From assembly GCF_000949865.1 (NCBI RefSeq), contig NZ_JWJH01000012.1, positions 303,583 through 367,582 of the forward strand: a stretch of DNA of 64,000 bases. The letters are read 5' to 3'. The notes under the pieces were generated by a model. It was not told where the DNA came from. It saw nothing but the letters and a program-made list of their open reading frames with translations, and did no database searches. The DNA comes from Rhizobium nepotum 39/7. GTDB lineage: Bacteria; Pseudomonadota; Alphaproteobacteria; Rhizobiales; Rhizobiaceae. Of the stretch, positions 38,342 to 47,017 are shown one piece after another (positions within the stretch are counted from its first letter, which is position 1; every line of letters starts with the position of its first letter). The position numbers and the translations under genes were made by a program.

Positions 38342-39460
38342 ATGACCGAAACAGCACCAGTCAAGCCCATTCCAGTCACCGTCCTGACGGGATATCTCGG
38401 CGCCGGCAAGACGACGCTTCTCAACCGCATCCTGTCCGAGAACCACGGCAAGAAGTACGCGGTGATCGTCAACGAATTCGGCGAGATCGGCATCGATAAC
38501 GATCTGATCGTCGAATCCGACGAGGAAATCTACGAAATGAACAATGGCTGCGTCTGCTGCACGGTGCGCGGCGACCTGATCCGTGTGGTCGAGGGCCTGA
38601 TGCGCCGTCCCGGCCGATTCGACGGTATCATCGTCGAGACCACTGGCCTTGCCGACCCGGTTCCCGTCGCCCAGACCTTCTTCATGGATGACGACGTGCG
38701 CGCCAAGACCGAGCTTGATGCCGTTATCGCGCTGGTTGATGCCAAGCACCTGCCGCTGCGCCTGAAGGACAGCCGCGAGGCCGAAGACCAGATCGCATTT
38801 GCCGATGTCGTCATCGTCAACAAGACCGACCTCGTCTCCCCGGAAGAAGTCGCCCGCATCGAGGATATCGTGCGCGCCATCAATCCTTCCGCACGCATCT
38901 ACAAGACCACCCGCTCCGGCGTCGATCTCGCCCGCGTTCTCGACCAGGGCGCCTTCAATCTGGAGCGCGCGCTCGAAAACGATCCGCATTTCCTCGAGCA
39001 TGGCCATGAGGATCACGCCTGCGGTCCCGATTGCGACCACCACCATCATGATCATGGGCACGATCACGGCCATGACCACCATCATCACGACCATGATCAT
39101 GCGCACCATGACCACGGCCACGATCACCACAACCACGGCGCGGTTTCGGCAATCCATGATGTGACGGTGCAGTCCGTTTCCCTGCGCGGCGGCGAGATGA
39201 ACGCCGAGCGCTTCTTCCCGTGGATCCAGAAGGTGACGCAGACCGACGGCCCGAACATCCTGCGCCTCAAAGGCATCATCGCCTTCAAGGGCGATGCGGA
39301 ACGTTACGTGGTGCAGGGCGTGCACATGATCATCGAGGGCGATCACCAGCGCCCGTGGAAGGAAGGCGAAAAGCGCGAAAGCCGCCTCGTCTTCATCGGC
39401 CGCGAACTCGACCGCGAAAAGCTGGAAAAGAGCTTCAACGCCTGCCTTGCCACGGCTTGA
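38342..39460 (+). CDS. COG0523/CobW-family GTPase with a histidine-rich metal-binding segment
   Basis: A 372-residue G3E GTPase. Walker [13 protein letters not shown], the family metal motif GCVCC ([13 protein letters not shown], about residues 66-78), Walker B region [11 protein letters not shown] and specificity motif NKTDLV. Between residues about 215 and 262 comes a run of some 25 histidines alternating with Asp and Gly, typical of zinc or nickel storage. The C-terminal CobW_C domain follows. With a Zur-box-like site upstream, a zinc chaperone expressed under zinc starvation (YciC/ZNG1-like) is the best reading. GAGG precedes the ATG. Confidence 0.88.
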   Translation: MTETAPVKPIPVTVLTGYLGAGKTTLLNRILSENHGKKYAVIVNEFGEIGIDNDLIVESDEEIYEMNNGCVCCTVRGDLIRVVEGLMRRPGRFDGIIVETTGLADPVPVAQTFFMDDDVRAKTELDAVIALVDAKHLPLRLKDSREAEDQIAFADVVIVNKTDLVSPEEVARIEDIVRAINPSARIYKTTRSGVDLARVLDQGAFNLERALENDPHFLEHGHEDHACGPDCDHHHHDHGHDHGHDHHHHDHDHAHHDHGHDHHNHGAVSAIHDVTVQSVSLRGGEMNAERFFPWIQKVTQTDGPNILRLKGIIAFKGDAERYVVQGVHMIIEGDHQRPWKEGEKRESRLVFIGRELDREKLEKSFNACLATA

Positions 39461-39522
39461 GGTTTTCGAGGGACGCACCGAGATGCTCTTGCGGGTTCTC
39501 GGTGCCTTCCCCCATTCTCGAC

Positions 39523-39612
39523 GTCATCCTCGGGCTTGACCCGAGGACCCATTGCCGCCAGCATGTGGATGGTCGGATCATCCACGGGCCTGCCCCGGGG
39601 ACCGACCATGAC
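39523..39612. repeat. Rhizobial palindromic repeat, family B, copy 1
   Basis: Begins GTCATCCTCGGGCTTGACCC (hairpin CCTCGGG/CCCGAGG) and ends with CCGACCATGAC; inner arms are diverged. Sits between the GTPase and the WD40 gene, preceded by an 8-base stem GCACCGAG/CTCGGTGC (39475-39505) that may end the GTPase transcript. Confidence 0.7.
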
Positions 39613-39708
39613 GCCCCGGGTTGAAACCGCACCAACGGGTCTTCCCGGCCTTGGTCAGCGACCGAAATCCACCAAACGAAAAACACACATACGAAAGACC
39701 GATGCCCC

Positions 39709-40701
39709 ATGCCGACTGTTGCCCCGCTTGATATCGAAGGCCACGTGGTCTCGACCCATTTTCTCGGCGACATTCCGCTGTTTGCCACCGCCGCCGGCAC
39801 CATTCACCGGCTGGATGGCGGCGAGAAGGTGACGCAGGCGCATGACGGGCTTCTGACCTGCATCCGCGACCCCTACAGCGCCACCCTGCTCTCCGGCGGC
39901 GAGGACGGGCGCGTTCTGCGCATCGGCCATGACGGCAGCATCAGCGAGTTGGCCAACGTGCCGCGAAAATGGGTCGGCGTCGTTGCCGGCGGGCCGCAGA
40001 AGGCGGTCGCCTATGGCGTCGGCAAGTCCAGCTTCGTGCGTCTGTCCGATGGCACGGTCAAGGAATTCAAAGAGGAGCGCACGGTGGAGGCTATCGCCTT
40101 CGCGCCCAAGGGCCTGCGTATTGCTGTCGCGCGTTATAACGGCGTGACGCTGCATTGGGTGGCGAGTGCGGGCGATCCGGTCGATCTGGAATGGAAAGGC
40201 GCGCATACCGGCGTCATCTTCTCGCCTGATGGTAAGTTCCTCGTCACCACCATGCAGGAAAACGCCCTGCACGGCTGGAAGATGGAGGCGACCAAAGGCG
40301 GCATGGAAGCCCGCCACATGCGCATGACGGGTTATCCCGCCAAGGTCAAATCCATCTCCTGGTCTCCGAAGGGCAAGTGGCTCGCCTCTTCCGGCGCGCC
40401 CGCCGCCATCGTCTGGCCGTTCGCCGGCAAGGACGGCCCGATGGGCAAGGCGCCCGAAGAACTCGGCAGCCGCGCCAACATCATGGTCACCAACGTCGCG
40501 TTCCACCCGGTGGAAGACGTGCTGGCCATCGGCTTCATCGACGGCATGATCCTTGGCGTGCGCCTAGCGGACGGCAAGGAAGCCCTGCTCCGCCGCCCCG
40601 GCAAGGGCGCCATCACGGGCATGGACTGGAGCACCACCGGCAAGCTGCTCGCCTTCGCCTCCGAGGCCGGCGACTGCGGCATCATCGACATTTCGGCGTA
40701 A
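39709..40701 (+). CDS. WD40-repeat protein
   Basis: A 330-residue protein made almost entirely of WD40-like beta-propeller repeats: DGLLTCIRDPYSATLLSGGEDGRVLRIGHDG, HTGVIFSPDGKFLVTTMQENALHGWKM, KVKSISWSPKGKWLASSGAPAAIVWPF, ITGMDWSTTGKLLAFASEAGDCGIIDI, with about seven blades. No signal peptide. Function unknown. It follows the COG0523 GTPase on the same strand; a functional link to metal delivery is an inference from proximity. Ends before a perfect hairpin facing a convergent gene. Confidence 0.8.
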   Translation: MPTVAPLDIEGHVVSTHFLGDIPLFATAAGTIHRLDGGEKVTQAHDGLLTCIRDPYSATLLSGGEDGRVLRIGHDGSISELANVPRKWVGVVAGGPQKAVAYGVGKSSFVRLSDGTVKEFKEERTVEAIAFAPKGLRIAVARYNGVTLHWVASAGDPVDLEWKGAHTGVIFSPDGKFLVTTMQENALHGWKMEATKGGMEARHMRMTGYPAKVKSISWSPKGKWLASSGAPAAIVWPFAGKDGPMGKAPEELGSRANIMVTNVAFHPVEDVLAIGFIDGMILGVRLADGKEALLRRPGKGAITGMDWSTTGKLLAFASEAGDCGIIDISA

Positions 40702-40736
40702 GGGCAGCAACGGCGCGCACAATGCGCTGGCCGATC

Positions 40737-40783
40737 CCCACTGCCCTCATTCCTGTGCTTGTCACAGGAATGAGGGCAGTGGG
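40737..40783. terminator. Perfect 21-base inverted repeat between convergent genes
   Basis: Arms of 21 bases pair without mismatch around the loop CTTGT. The arm contains CCTCATTCCTGTG, the outer arm of repeat family A, so this looks like a collapsed family A copy. Lying between the WD40 gene and the convergent MFS gene, it probably blocks transcription from both sides. Confidence 0.65.
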
Positions 40784-40819
40784 TGTCCGCACCAGAAAAC
40801 CCCGGCGCTTTTGCGTTCC

Positions 40820-42001
40820 CTACTCGCTCACCTGACGCCGCGTCAGAAACAGCAGCAGCAGTGCGGCACCCGCGCCGACCGAAGCCAGCCGGATCGACGT
40901 GCCAAAACTCGCATATTGCGACACGAACCCCATCAGTGGCACCGCAAACAGCCCGGCAAGAAAGATGGAATTCATGTAGAGCGCGGTTGCCCGCGCCGTA
41001 CGGCCGCGCGCAAAACCCTGCACGAAGGTCAGGCATGTAGCGGCGCAAAGTCCGTAATAGGCACCTTCCAGCGCCGCACCGACCAGCATGGCCGGAAGGG
41101 TCTGGACCGAGGCTATGACATTGAAGGCGACAATCGCCATCACCGCCGAAACGCAAAGAAGGATACGGGCGCTGACCCGGCGCATTATCCTCGGCGCAAG
41201 CAGGATCAGCAGAACCTCCATGCCGCATTTGACGCTGAGCGACAGGCCCGGCACATAATCAGGCAGGCCGACCTCGCGCACCAGAAACACCGGCAGGGCC
41301 GAGGCGCACAAAGCGTGGGCGAAAGACATGCAGAAGCTGGCCGCCGCCGCCATCAGCAGCGGCAGGTTGCGCCGCGTATCGGTGTCGCCCTCTTCCCGCC
41401 GCTCCATCGGACATGTCTGGCCGCGCGGCACGATGGCAAGGGCGAGCCCGCCCCAGATGGCTGCCATCAGCATGGCATTCAGGAACACCGCCTTCGCGCC
41501 GGCAAGATCGACGATCAGATAGGCGGCGGCCGGAAGCAGCATCCATGCCAGCGACACCATGGTCCGCAGGAAGGCGTTATAAGCAGCCGTATCGAGCGCC
41601 TTCACCCGGCCGTGATAGCGCCCGTAACTGAAGATGAGGGTGCTGGCGGCGTTGGAAAGTCCCATGCCGGTTGCCGTTACCGCCACCAGCAGCGCCAGAT
41701 GCCCGAAGGTTGCAGCCGCCGCCGCGACAAAAGCACCAAGCACGGAGAGCAACAGCAACGGCCGCACCCGCACACCGGCATCGACACGCTCGCCATACAG
41801 ACGGCTGGCAACGATAGAGGCCACCATCGCGGTCACGCTGTAGAGACCAAGCGTCGCCGGCGGATGGCCGAGCACCTGAATGATATAAAAACCGATAAAC
41901 GGCACCACAGCCGCATTCGTACCGCCGGCAATGAAGACCAGCACGGCAATCATATAGGCCTGGCGATCAAATGCGCCCGGCGAAGCGTGTTTATGCAGCA
42001 T
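40820..42001 (-). CDS. MFS transporter, sugar efflux (SetA-like) type
   Basis: A 393-residue membrane protein with about 12 hydrophobic spans and the usual central loop (IVPRGQTCPMERREEGDTDTRRN). Resembles SetA/SetB-type sugar efflux carriers, for example LYGERVDAGVRVRPLLLLSVLGAF after span two and YYGLCAATCLTFVQGFARGRTARATALYMNSIFLAGLFAVPLMGF late in the protein. The ATG giving MLHKHAS was chosen because longer frames add a Cys- and Trp-rich segment unlike the family; the ribosome site is weak, so the start is uncertain. Substrate unknown. Confidence 0.75.
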   Translation of the reverse strand: MLHKHASPGAFDRQAYMIAVLVFIAGGTNAAVVPFIGFYIIQVLGHPPATLGLYSVTAMVASIVASRLYGERVDAGVRVRPLLLLSVLGAFVAAAAATFGHLALLVAVTATGMGLSNAASTLIFSYGRYHGRVKALDTAAYNAFLRTMVSLAWMLLPAAAYLIVDLAGAKAVFLNAMLMAAIWGGLALAIVPRGQTCPMERREEGDTDTRRNLPLLMAAAASFCMSFAHALCASALPVFLVREVGLPDYVPGLSLSVKCGMEVLLILLAPRIMRRVSARILLCVSAVMAIVAFNVIASVQTLPAMLVGAALEGAYYGLCAATCLTFVQGFARGRTARATALYMNSIFLAGLFAVPLMGFVSQYASFGTSIRLASVGAGAALLLLFLTRRQVSE

Positions 42002-42112
42002 GGGGATCGACTGGCGGCTGGGAGAGAAGACGGGACCGTGAAGCCCACCTTCACACCAAAACAGCATGCTGTTCAAGCCCGCCCGCGATTTCATTTCCGG
42101 GGAACGCAGGCA

Positions 42113-42140
42113 AAAAAAGGGGGCCAAATGGCCCCCTTTC
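42113..42140 (-). terminator. Intrinsic terminator of the small secreted protein gene
   Basis: GGGGGCC/GGCCCCC with a 4-base loop (42120-42137), followed on the minus strand by seven Ts. It lies 133 bases after the stop of the gene at 42273-42560. Confidence 0.85.
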
Positions 42141-42272
42141 AGGCATGCGATGCGCCGTTTGTTCTTGCCGGAGACCGTGCGTCATACACACGCAACTCGC
42201 GGACTGCTCCCGGCTTATGTCCTGCGCGCATCGTTTTCGCCGAAAATCCCTGTCGATTTTCGATCCGGACGA

Positions 42273-42560
42273 TTAGTGGCGGCGCTTCTTGCCGCCGTCA
42301 TTCTTGTTGTCGATGACATCGACGGACGTCTTGTTGCCGTTCAGAAGGCCGTTCAGGATACCGGTCTTGTTGCCGTTCAGAATCCCGTTATTGGACAGGA
42401 TACCGCTGACACCCAGATCGATGCTCGGCGACACGACGACGAGCGCGCCGCCCTTGTTGCTGTTTCCAGACAGGATGCCTCCCAGCAGACCGCCGGCATT
42501 GGCCTGACCAACGGAAGCGATAGTAAGAACAGCGGCTATGCAAGCAAACTTGGCAATCAT
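42273..42560 (-). CDS. Small secreted protein with GILNGN repeats
   Basis: A 95-residue protein, not assigned to a family. A clear signal peptide (KFACIAAVLTIASVGQANA, cleavage after ANA) leads to a mature protein of about 74 residues. That part is rich in Gly, Asn and Leu: GGLLGGILSGNSNKGG, then NGILNGNKTGILNGLLNGNK with repeats of (G)ILNGN, and a basic tail KNDGGKKRRH. GGAGAGAGAAA lies before the ATG, and a strong terminator ends the message, so it is probably a real single gene. The repeats resemble short beta-solenoid or amyloid-like surface proteins, but this is only a resemblance. Confidence 0.7.
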   Translation of the reverse strand: MIAKFACIAAVLTIASVGQANAGGLLGGILSGNSNKGGALVVVSPSIDLGVSGILSNNGILNGNKTGILNGLLNGNKTSVDVIDNKNDGGKKRRH

Positions 42561-42830
42561 TTCTCTCTCCTCTTATGTTTGATCACGCCCCATGGCGTAG
42601 TCGAACTGTATATTTAGAGGATTCTAATTCAAGCAAAGTCTAATATTAAAATAAACTATTAACACTAATACTGGAGGTTTTAATAAAATTTTACATAACA
42701 GAGACAGCCACACTTCAGCAAATTACAGCCAGTACTCTCCATGACTTATACCCACGACAGCAACGTGCCACGGAGACTTTATTAACCATACAACCATAAG
42801 ATATTGCTTAATTAGCGACCGGAGATGCAA

Positions 42831-44009
42831 ATGCGGCTGGGGGGATACATCGCGCTTGTTCTTGGGCTTGCCTGCGCCTCGGTTGCGCGGGCGGGTGACA
42901 AGGCCGACGAGCACAATATCACCTACAAGACCGGCATCGGTTACGACACCAATTATTTCGGCGATACCAACCGGCTGCGGGCGATTTCGCTGCGCGCAGG
43001 CCTCGGGCTGAACGGAAAGATCGTGCTGGAAGGCACGGAACTGCGTTATTCGCTCGATCACGAGGAGGTCCGCCTCCCCCGTTACCGTTTCGCCAATGAA
43101 CACAACACCATTGCCAGTCTGGGGCTGACCACACGCCTGTCGGAGCGGCTGGAATGGGCAATGGAGCTGCGTGGCACACGCAGCGACGCCGGCGATATAT
43201 TCCTGCATTTCCCCGAAGAAGACATCGGCTACCGGCGGCTGGATCACAAGCTGGAGGCATCAACCCAGCTTGGTATCGTCGCTTTCGGCGGCAAGAACAC
43301 GCTGACGGCGGGCTTTGCCAGCCTGATGAAGGGCAAGGCGCGTTTCCGTCCGGCCTATTTCGTGCCCACCCGCCTGGAAGCCAATGAAGCGCTTCTGTCG
43401 TTGAAGGCCGAACATGTGCGGCCGCTGGCCGGCGGCGAGGCCGGACTGACACTCGCCTATGACCGCCTCGTCGTGCCGGAAAGCCAGCAGGTGAAATACG
43501 AGCGTTTTGAAGCCAACACACTACGCGGTTCGCTTGCCTATGGTTACAGGTTCTCCGAACGTTTCGCGGTTCTGGCCGAGGCGGGCCTGACAGCGATTTC
43601 CGGTGACGAGATCAGCGACAAGGTGAAGCGCACCCGGCCCTATCTCAGGGCCGAGGCGGAGGTGAAGGCCACCGATCGCATCGCCTTCGGTGCGGGCTAT
43701 TCGCAGGATTATGCGCTTTTCGACCCTGATGACCCCATTGCCGAGTTTCACCGCCGCTGGCAGTTCGTGGTGAAAAGCAAGCTCGCCGACAAGGTCGGGC
43801 TGAACCTTGCGCTGCAGCGCGTCCACAAGGACTGGATTTATTATAACTACGACACCAGCGAGCGCAGGCTGGTGGCCACCCTGTCCTTCGATATCGGCAA
43901 GAGCAGCAAGCTGGAGGTGGAATTCAACCGCCTTCTGCACGGAGAGCGCGATACCGACCTCGCCTATAGCGGCTCCAGCGTCACCTCCCGTTTCAGCGGC
44001 ACCTTCTGA
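42831..44009 (+). CDS. Outer-membrane beta-barrel protein
   Basis: A 392-residue exported protein with a signal peptide (RLGGYIALVLGLACASVARA). The rest alternates as amphipathic strands with Tyr, Arg and Gly at turns, e.g. YKTGIGYDTNYFGDTNRLRAISLRAGLGL and NTLRGSLAYGYRFSERFAVLAEAGL. The C-terminus SSVTSRFSGTF ends in Phe, the outer-membrane sorting signal. The second of two nearby ATGs was taken because CGGAG is then 6 bases upstream. Resembles barrel proteins of the BBP2/DUF560-like kind; function unknown. It is not in an obvious operon; the DUF1007 gene follows after 124 bases. Confidence 0.75.
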   Translation: MRLGGYIALVLGLACASVARAGDKADEHNITYKTGIGYDTNYFGDTNRLRAISLRAGLGLNGKIVLEGTELRYSLDHEEVRLPRYRFANEHNTIASLGLTTRLSERLEWAMELRGTRSDAGDIFLHFPEEDIGYRRLDHKLEASTQLGIVAFGGKNTLTAGFASLMKGKARFRPAYFVPTRLEANEALLSLKAEHVRPLAGGEAGLTLAYDRLVVPESQQVKYERFEANTLRGSLAYGYRFSERFAVLAEAGLTAISGDEISDKVKRTRPYLRAEAEVKATDRIAFGAGYSQDYALFDPDDPIAEFHRRWQFVVKSKLADKVGLNLALQRVHKDWIYYNYDTSERRLVATLSFDIGKSSKLEVEFNRLLHGERDTDLAYSGSSVTSRFSGTF

Positions 44010-44133
44010 GACATACGGCTGGAACACCCGGCCTAGCGCAAAGCATATTGCCGCAACGGCCATCAGGTCGAAATTCGGTCCCAATTTCTGCTAGAGTCGG
44101 GTTTCGAGATTCGAAGGCAGGACAGACCGGATA

Positions 44134-44775
44134 ATGAACAGACGATTATTGCTCCTTGCGGCTGGCCTGACCTCCATACCCGTTGCCGCCGCAGCACATC
44201 CGCATATTTTCGCCGAAGCGCGCATGGAAATCGTCGAGGGGCCGAACGGCACCATTCAGGAAGTGCGCAACATCTGGCGGTTCGACGAGATGTTCTCGGC
44301 AAGTGTGGTGATGGATTACGACAAGAATGGCGATCTGAAGCTGGACAAGACCGAGCTGGCCGATATCGGCAATACCGTGCTGGATTCGCTTGCCGAATAT
44401 TCCTACTACACCTTCATCACCGCCAACAGCAAAGCGGTGGAATTCGGCAAACCGGACGCCATCCATGTGGACTACAAGGACAAGCAGATCCTGATGTTCT
44501 TTTCCGTCAAGCCGACCACGCCGCTTTCCATCAAGGGCAAACTCAGCTTCGGCGCGTGGGATCCGACCATGTATACGGCGATCGATTTTGCCAAGGATGG
44601 CGATCTGGCGACCGTGGGCAAGGATCTCGCCGCCTGCAAGCACCATGTCGTGCGCCCGGACCCGGACGAAGTGATCTCGCAAAACCAGACGTCGCTCACC
44701 GACGCCTTCTTCAACGATCCGACCGGCACCGACATGACGAAACTCTTCGCCACCCGGCTGGAGATGACATGCTGA
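44134..44775 (+). CDS. DUF1007 periplasmic protein, partner of a NicO-type exporter
   Basis: A 213-residue exported protein: signal peptide RRLLLLAAGLTSIPVAAAA, then HPHIFAEARMEIVEGPNGTIQEVRNIWRFDEMFSA, the DUF1007 start with its conserved His-Pro-His. A segment DYDKNGDLKLDKTEL looks like an EF-hand calcium loop (DxNxDxxxDxxE spacing). DUF1007 proteins are commonly encoded next to NicO/RcnA metal exporters and probably deliver or sense the metal in the periplasm (inference). The stop overlaps the nicO start by 7 bases. Confidence 0.85.
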   Translation: MNRRLLLLAAGLTSIPVAAAAHPHIFAEARMEIVEGPNGTIQEVRNIWRFDEMFSASVVMDYDKNGDLKLDKTELADIGNTVLDSLAEYSYYTFITANSKAVEFGKPDAIHVDYKDKQILMFFSVKPTTPLSIKGKLSFGAWDPTMYTAIDFAKDGDLATVGKDLAACKHHVVRPDPDEVISQNQTSLTDAFFNDPTGTDMTKLFATRLEMTC

Positions 44776-45830
44776 ACCGCCCCCGCCGTCTGGCCGAACA
44801 TCTCACCCTCGCCGCAATCTGCCTGCTGGCTGTGGCGGGCGCCGCTCACGCACAATCGCCGCTTGGCATCGGCTCGGCCGAGCCGTCCTTCGCGCTTGGT
44901 GGGCCGTTCGCGCCGCTGATGCAATGGATCAATGTGCATCAGCAGATGTTCTACCGGGCGTTGACCGGCGCATTGAAGGCCATGCGTGAAGACAACTGGG
45001 CGATGGCATCGCTGGTCGGTCTTTCCTTTGCTTACGGCGTTTTCCATGCCGCCGGCCCCGGCCACGGCAAGGCGGTCATCTCCTCCTATATGATCGCCAA
45101 TGAAACGCAGCTGAAACGCGGCATTCTCATTTCCTTCATTTCCGCGCTCATTCAGGGCGCAATGGCCATCGGCCTCGTCGTCGCGGCCTGGCTCGTGCTG
45201 CGCGGCACATCGATCACCATGACGAAGGCCACACAGGCGATGGAGATTGCCAGTTTCGCCATGGTGGCGCTGTTCGGCGCATGGCTTCTGGCGCGCAAGC
45301 TCTGGTCGCTGAGCATCAGGCGCGTGCCGGTTGCCGTCTTCGCAACAGCGGGCGAAGCGACAGCCGTCAGAACCACGGGCATGGGCACCGGCCTCAGGTT
45401 TCAGGGCAAACCGGTTTTTACCGACCACGACCATAACGGCACCGGCGACCTTTGCACGGCCTGCGGAAAATCGCATGCGCCCGATCCGCTGCTGTTGAAG
45501 GGCAAGAACTTCAGCCTGCACGAAGCATGGTCGGCCATCATCGCCGTTGGCCTCAGGCCGTGCTCGGGCGCCATCATCGTCATGAGCTTTGCGCTTTTGA
45601 ACGGACTTTTCCTCGGCGGCGTGCTTTCGGTGATCGCCATGTCGCTGGGCACCGCGATCACGGTGTCGCTGCTTGCCATCATGGCTGTGTCGGCCAAGGG
45701 GCTCGCCGTGCGTTTCGCCGGCCCCGGCAGCCGCAGGGCAGCGGGCATCAGCCACGCGATCGAGATCGCCGGGGCGCTATTCGTGCTCCTGATGGGCCTG
45801 ATGCTGCTTGGTGCGTCGCTTCAGTTCTGA
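44769..45830 (+). CDS. NicO/RcnA-type nickel/cobalt exporter
   Basis: A 353-residue membrane protein of the NicO family. After a signal-like first segment come the family motifs FHAAGPGHGKAVISSYM (about residues 93-109) and GLRPCSGAIIVMSFALLNGLFLGG. A cytoplasmic loop FTDHDHNGTGDLCTACGKSHAPDP has three His, two Cys and several Asp, likely metal-binding. The protein would expel nickel or cobalt. Translation is coupled to DUF1007 by overlap. The end overlaps a convergent gene by 10 bases. Which metal is moved cannot be read from sequence. Confidence 0.85.
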   Translation: MLNRPRRLAEHLTLAAICLLAVAGAAHAQSPLGIGSAEPSFALGGPFAPLMQWINVHQQMFYRALTGALKAMREDNWAMASLVGLSFAYGVFHAAGPGHGKAVISSYMIANETQLKRGILISFISALIQGAMAIGLVVAAWLVLRGTSITMTKATQAMEIASFAMVALFGAWLLARKLWSLSIRRVPVAVFATAGEATAVRTTGMGTGLRFQGKPVFTDHDHNGTGDLCTACGKSHAPDPLLLKGKNFSLHEAWSAIIAVGLRPCSGAIIVMSFALLNGLFLGGVLSVIAMSLGTAITVSLLAIMAVSAKGLAVRFAGPGSRRAAGISHAIEIAGALFVLLMGLMLLGASLQF

Positions 45831-46069
45831 CTTTTATGTGCATCTCGGCGGCGCTGGTAGCGGGCGCGCAGCCAGAACAGCAGGAAAAAGCACAGCACCG
45901 CCACCGCGCCGAAGGTTGCCGCAAGCCAGGGCGAATACTCCCCCAGCCACAGCATGATTTTCGGCATCACGTAAAACACCAGCCCGAAGCCGATGATGAT
46001 GGCGGCGGCCGCAAAAAGGGGCGACCGGTCTTTCTTCTCAGACGTCGGCTTATTGTCAGGCATGGTCAT
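45821..46069 (-). CDS. Small membrane protein, 82 residues
   Basis: Two membrane spans (SPLFAAAAIIIGFGLVFYVMPKIML and SPWLAATFGAVAVLCFFLLFWLRA) after a short charged N-terminus, ending in the basic RYQRRRDAHKSQN. GGAG lies 7 bases before the chosen ATG. The start overlaps the end of the acetyltransferase gene by 14 bases, so the two are translated together. No family recognised. Convergent with nicO. Confidence 0.65.
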   Translation of the reverse strand: MTMPDNKPTSEKKDRSPLFAAAAIIIGFGLVFYVMPKIMLWLGEYSPWLAATFGAVAVLCFFLLFWLRARYQRRRDAHKSQN

Positions 46070-46745
46070 GGGCAAGCTCCGCACGGATATCCTCAAGCTT
46101 GCGCTTCTGCGCGCCATCCGCGTCGAAATTATCAGGTGAAAGCCAGATTTCGAACGCCTTGCCGATCAAGGGCCATTCGCCGTCAATCATCGAAAACCAC
46201 GCCGTATCGCGGTTCTTGCCCTTGGAGATCATGTGCTGGCGGAAGACACCCTCGAAGGTAAAACCGTAACGTTTCGCGGTGATCCTGGAGGGCTCGTTTT
46301 CATTGTGGCATTTCCACTCATAACGACGGTAGCCCAGATCCTCAAAAACATGTTTCGCCATCAGATAATGCGCCTCGGTGGACAAAGGCGAGCGCTTCAT
46401 CTTCGCGCCATGGGCGACGGCACCGACCTCGACCACGCCATTGGCGGGATCGGGCCGCATGTAACTGGCCATGCCGACGACATCGCCGGTGGCGTTTTCC
46501 ACGAACACCAGCGTCACCCAGCTGAGCTGCCCGGCACTGACAAGCCAGTCGCCGAAGGCGTCGGCATCGGGAAAAGCGCTTTGCGGGAAATATTTGAGAA
46601 GCGCATTCGTCCCCTCGCCGCCAAGCGCGGTCCAGAGCTTTGCAAGATGCCTGTCGCGATCAAACGGTTCCGCCGTCACGTAACGGCCCTCCAGCGTCAC
46701 CGGCTGCGGTGCCGGACATCCCTTAAAATCACTCAGATCGCGCAT
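46056..46745 (-). CDS. GNAT-family N-acetyltransferase
   Basis: A 229-residue acetyltransferase of the RimJ/RimL-like type: TLEGRYVTAEPFDRDRHLAKLW, VFVENATGDVVGMASYMRPDPANGVVEVGAVAHG, and the acetyl-CoA region STEAHYLMAKHVFEDLGYRRYEWKCHNENEPSRITAKRYGFTFEGVFRQ. The second of two ATGs was taken because the first one sits inside the GGGGAAGAG ribosome site. Acetyl acceptor unknown. Confidence 0.83.
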   Translation of the reverse strand: MRDLSDFKGCPAPQPVTLEGRYVTAEPFDRDRHLAKLWTALGGEGTNALLKYFPQSAFPDADAFGDWLVSAGQLSWVTLVFVENATGDVVGMASYMRPDPANGVVEVGAVAHGAKMKRSPLSTEAHYLMAKHVFEDLGYRRYEWKCHNENEPSRITAKRYGFTFEGVFRQHMISKGKNRDTAWFSMIDGEWPLIGKAFEIWLSPDNFDADGAQKRKLEDIRAELAHDHA

Positions 46746-46845
46746 TCTCTTCCCCATTGTCTGGGAGAAGGATTAGGCCAAGCTGGACGGGATGACAACA
46801 GTCATATGCGGTGGCGGGTGTGGGCGGGACTTATGGCCTTGGTGG

Positions 46846-47017
46846 GTGTGGCTCACCCCCCTCTGCCCTGCCGGGCATCTCCCCCACAAGGAGGGAGATC
46901 GGCCAGAAGGCAACGCTCGCCCACTCGCAACGTTGAAGATGGCCGGTAGGCCGCCGCGTATCGATCTCCCTCCTTGTGGGGGAGATGCCCGGCAGGGCAG
47001 AGGGGGGTGAGCCACAC
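46846..47017. repeat. Palindromic repeat, family C, copy 1: perfect 56-base arms
   Basis: The arms 46846-46901 and 46962-47017 are exact reverse complements over all 56 bases, around a 60-base centre. The arm includes CTCTGCCCTGCCGGGCATC, itself holding a small GCCCTGCCGGGC palindrome. The right arm runs directly into the 8-base tandem array. Confidence 0.92.

Noticed and set aside
40811..42316. 501-codon plus-strand frame
   Set aside because: Complement of the MFS transporter gene; His/Arg/Gln-rich nonsense without a ribosome site.
46846..47017. Replication origin or attachment site
   Set aside because: The perfect inverted repeat has no DnaA-box cluster, repABC or integrase nearby, and its sequence recurs in the xylB-xylA gap, so it is a dispersed repeat.
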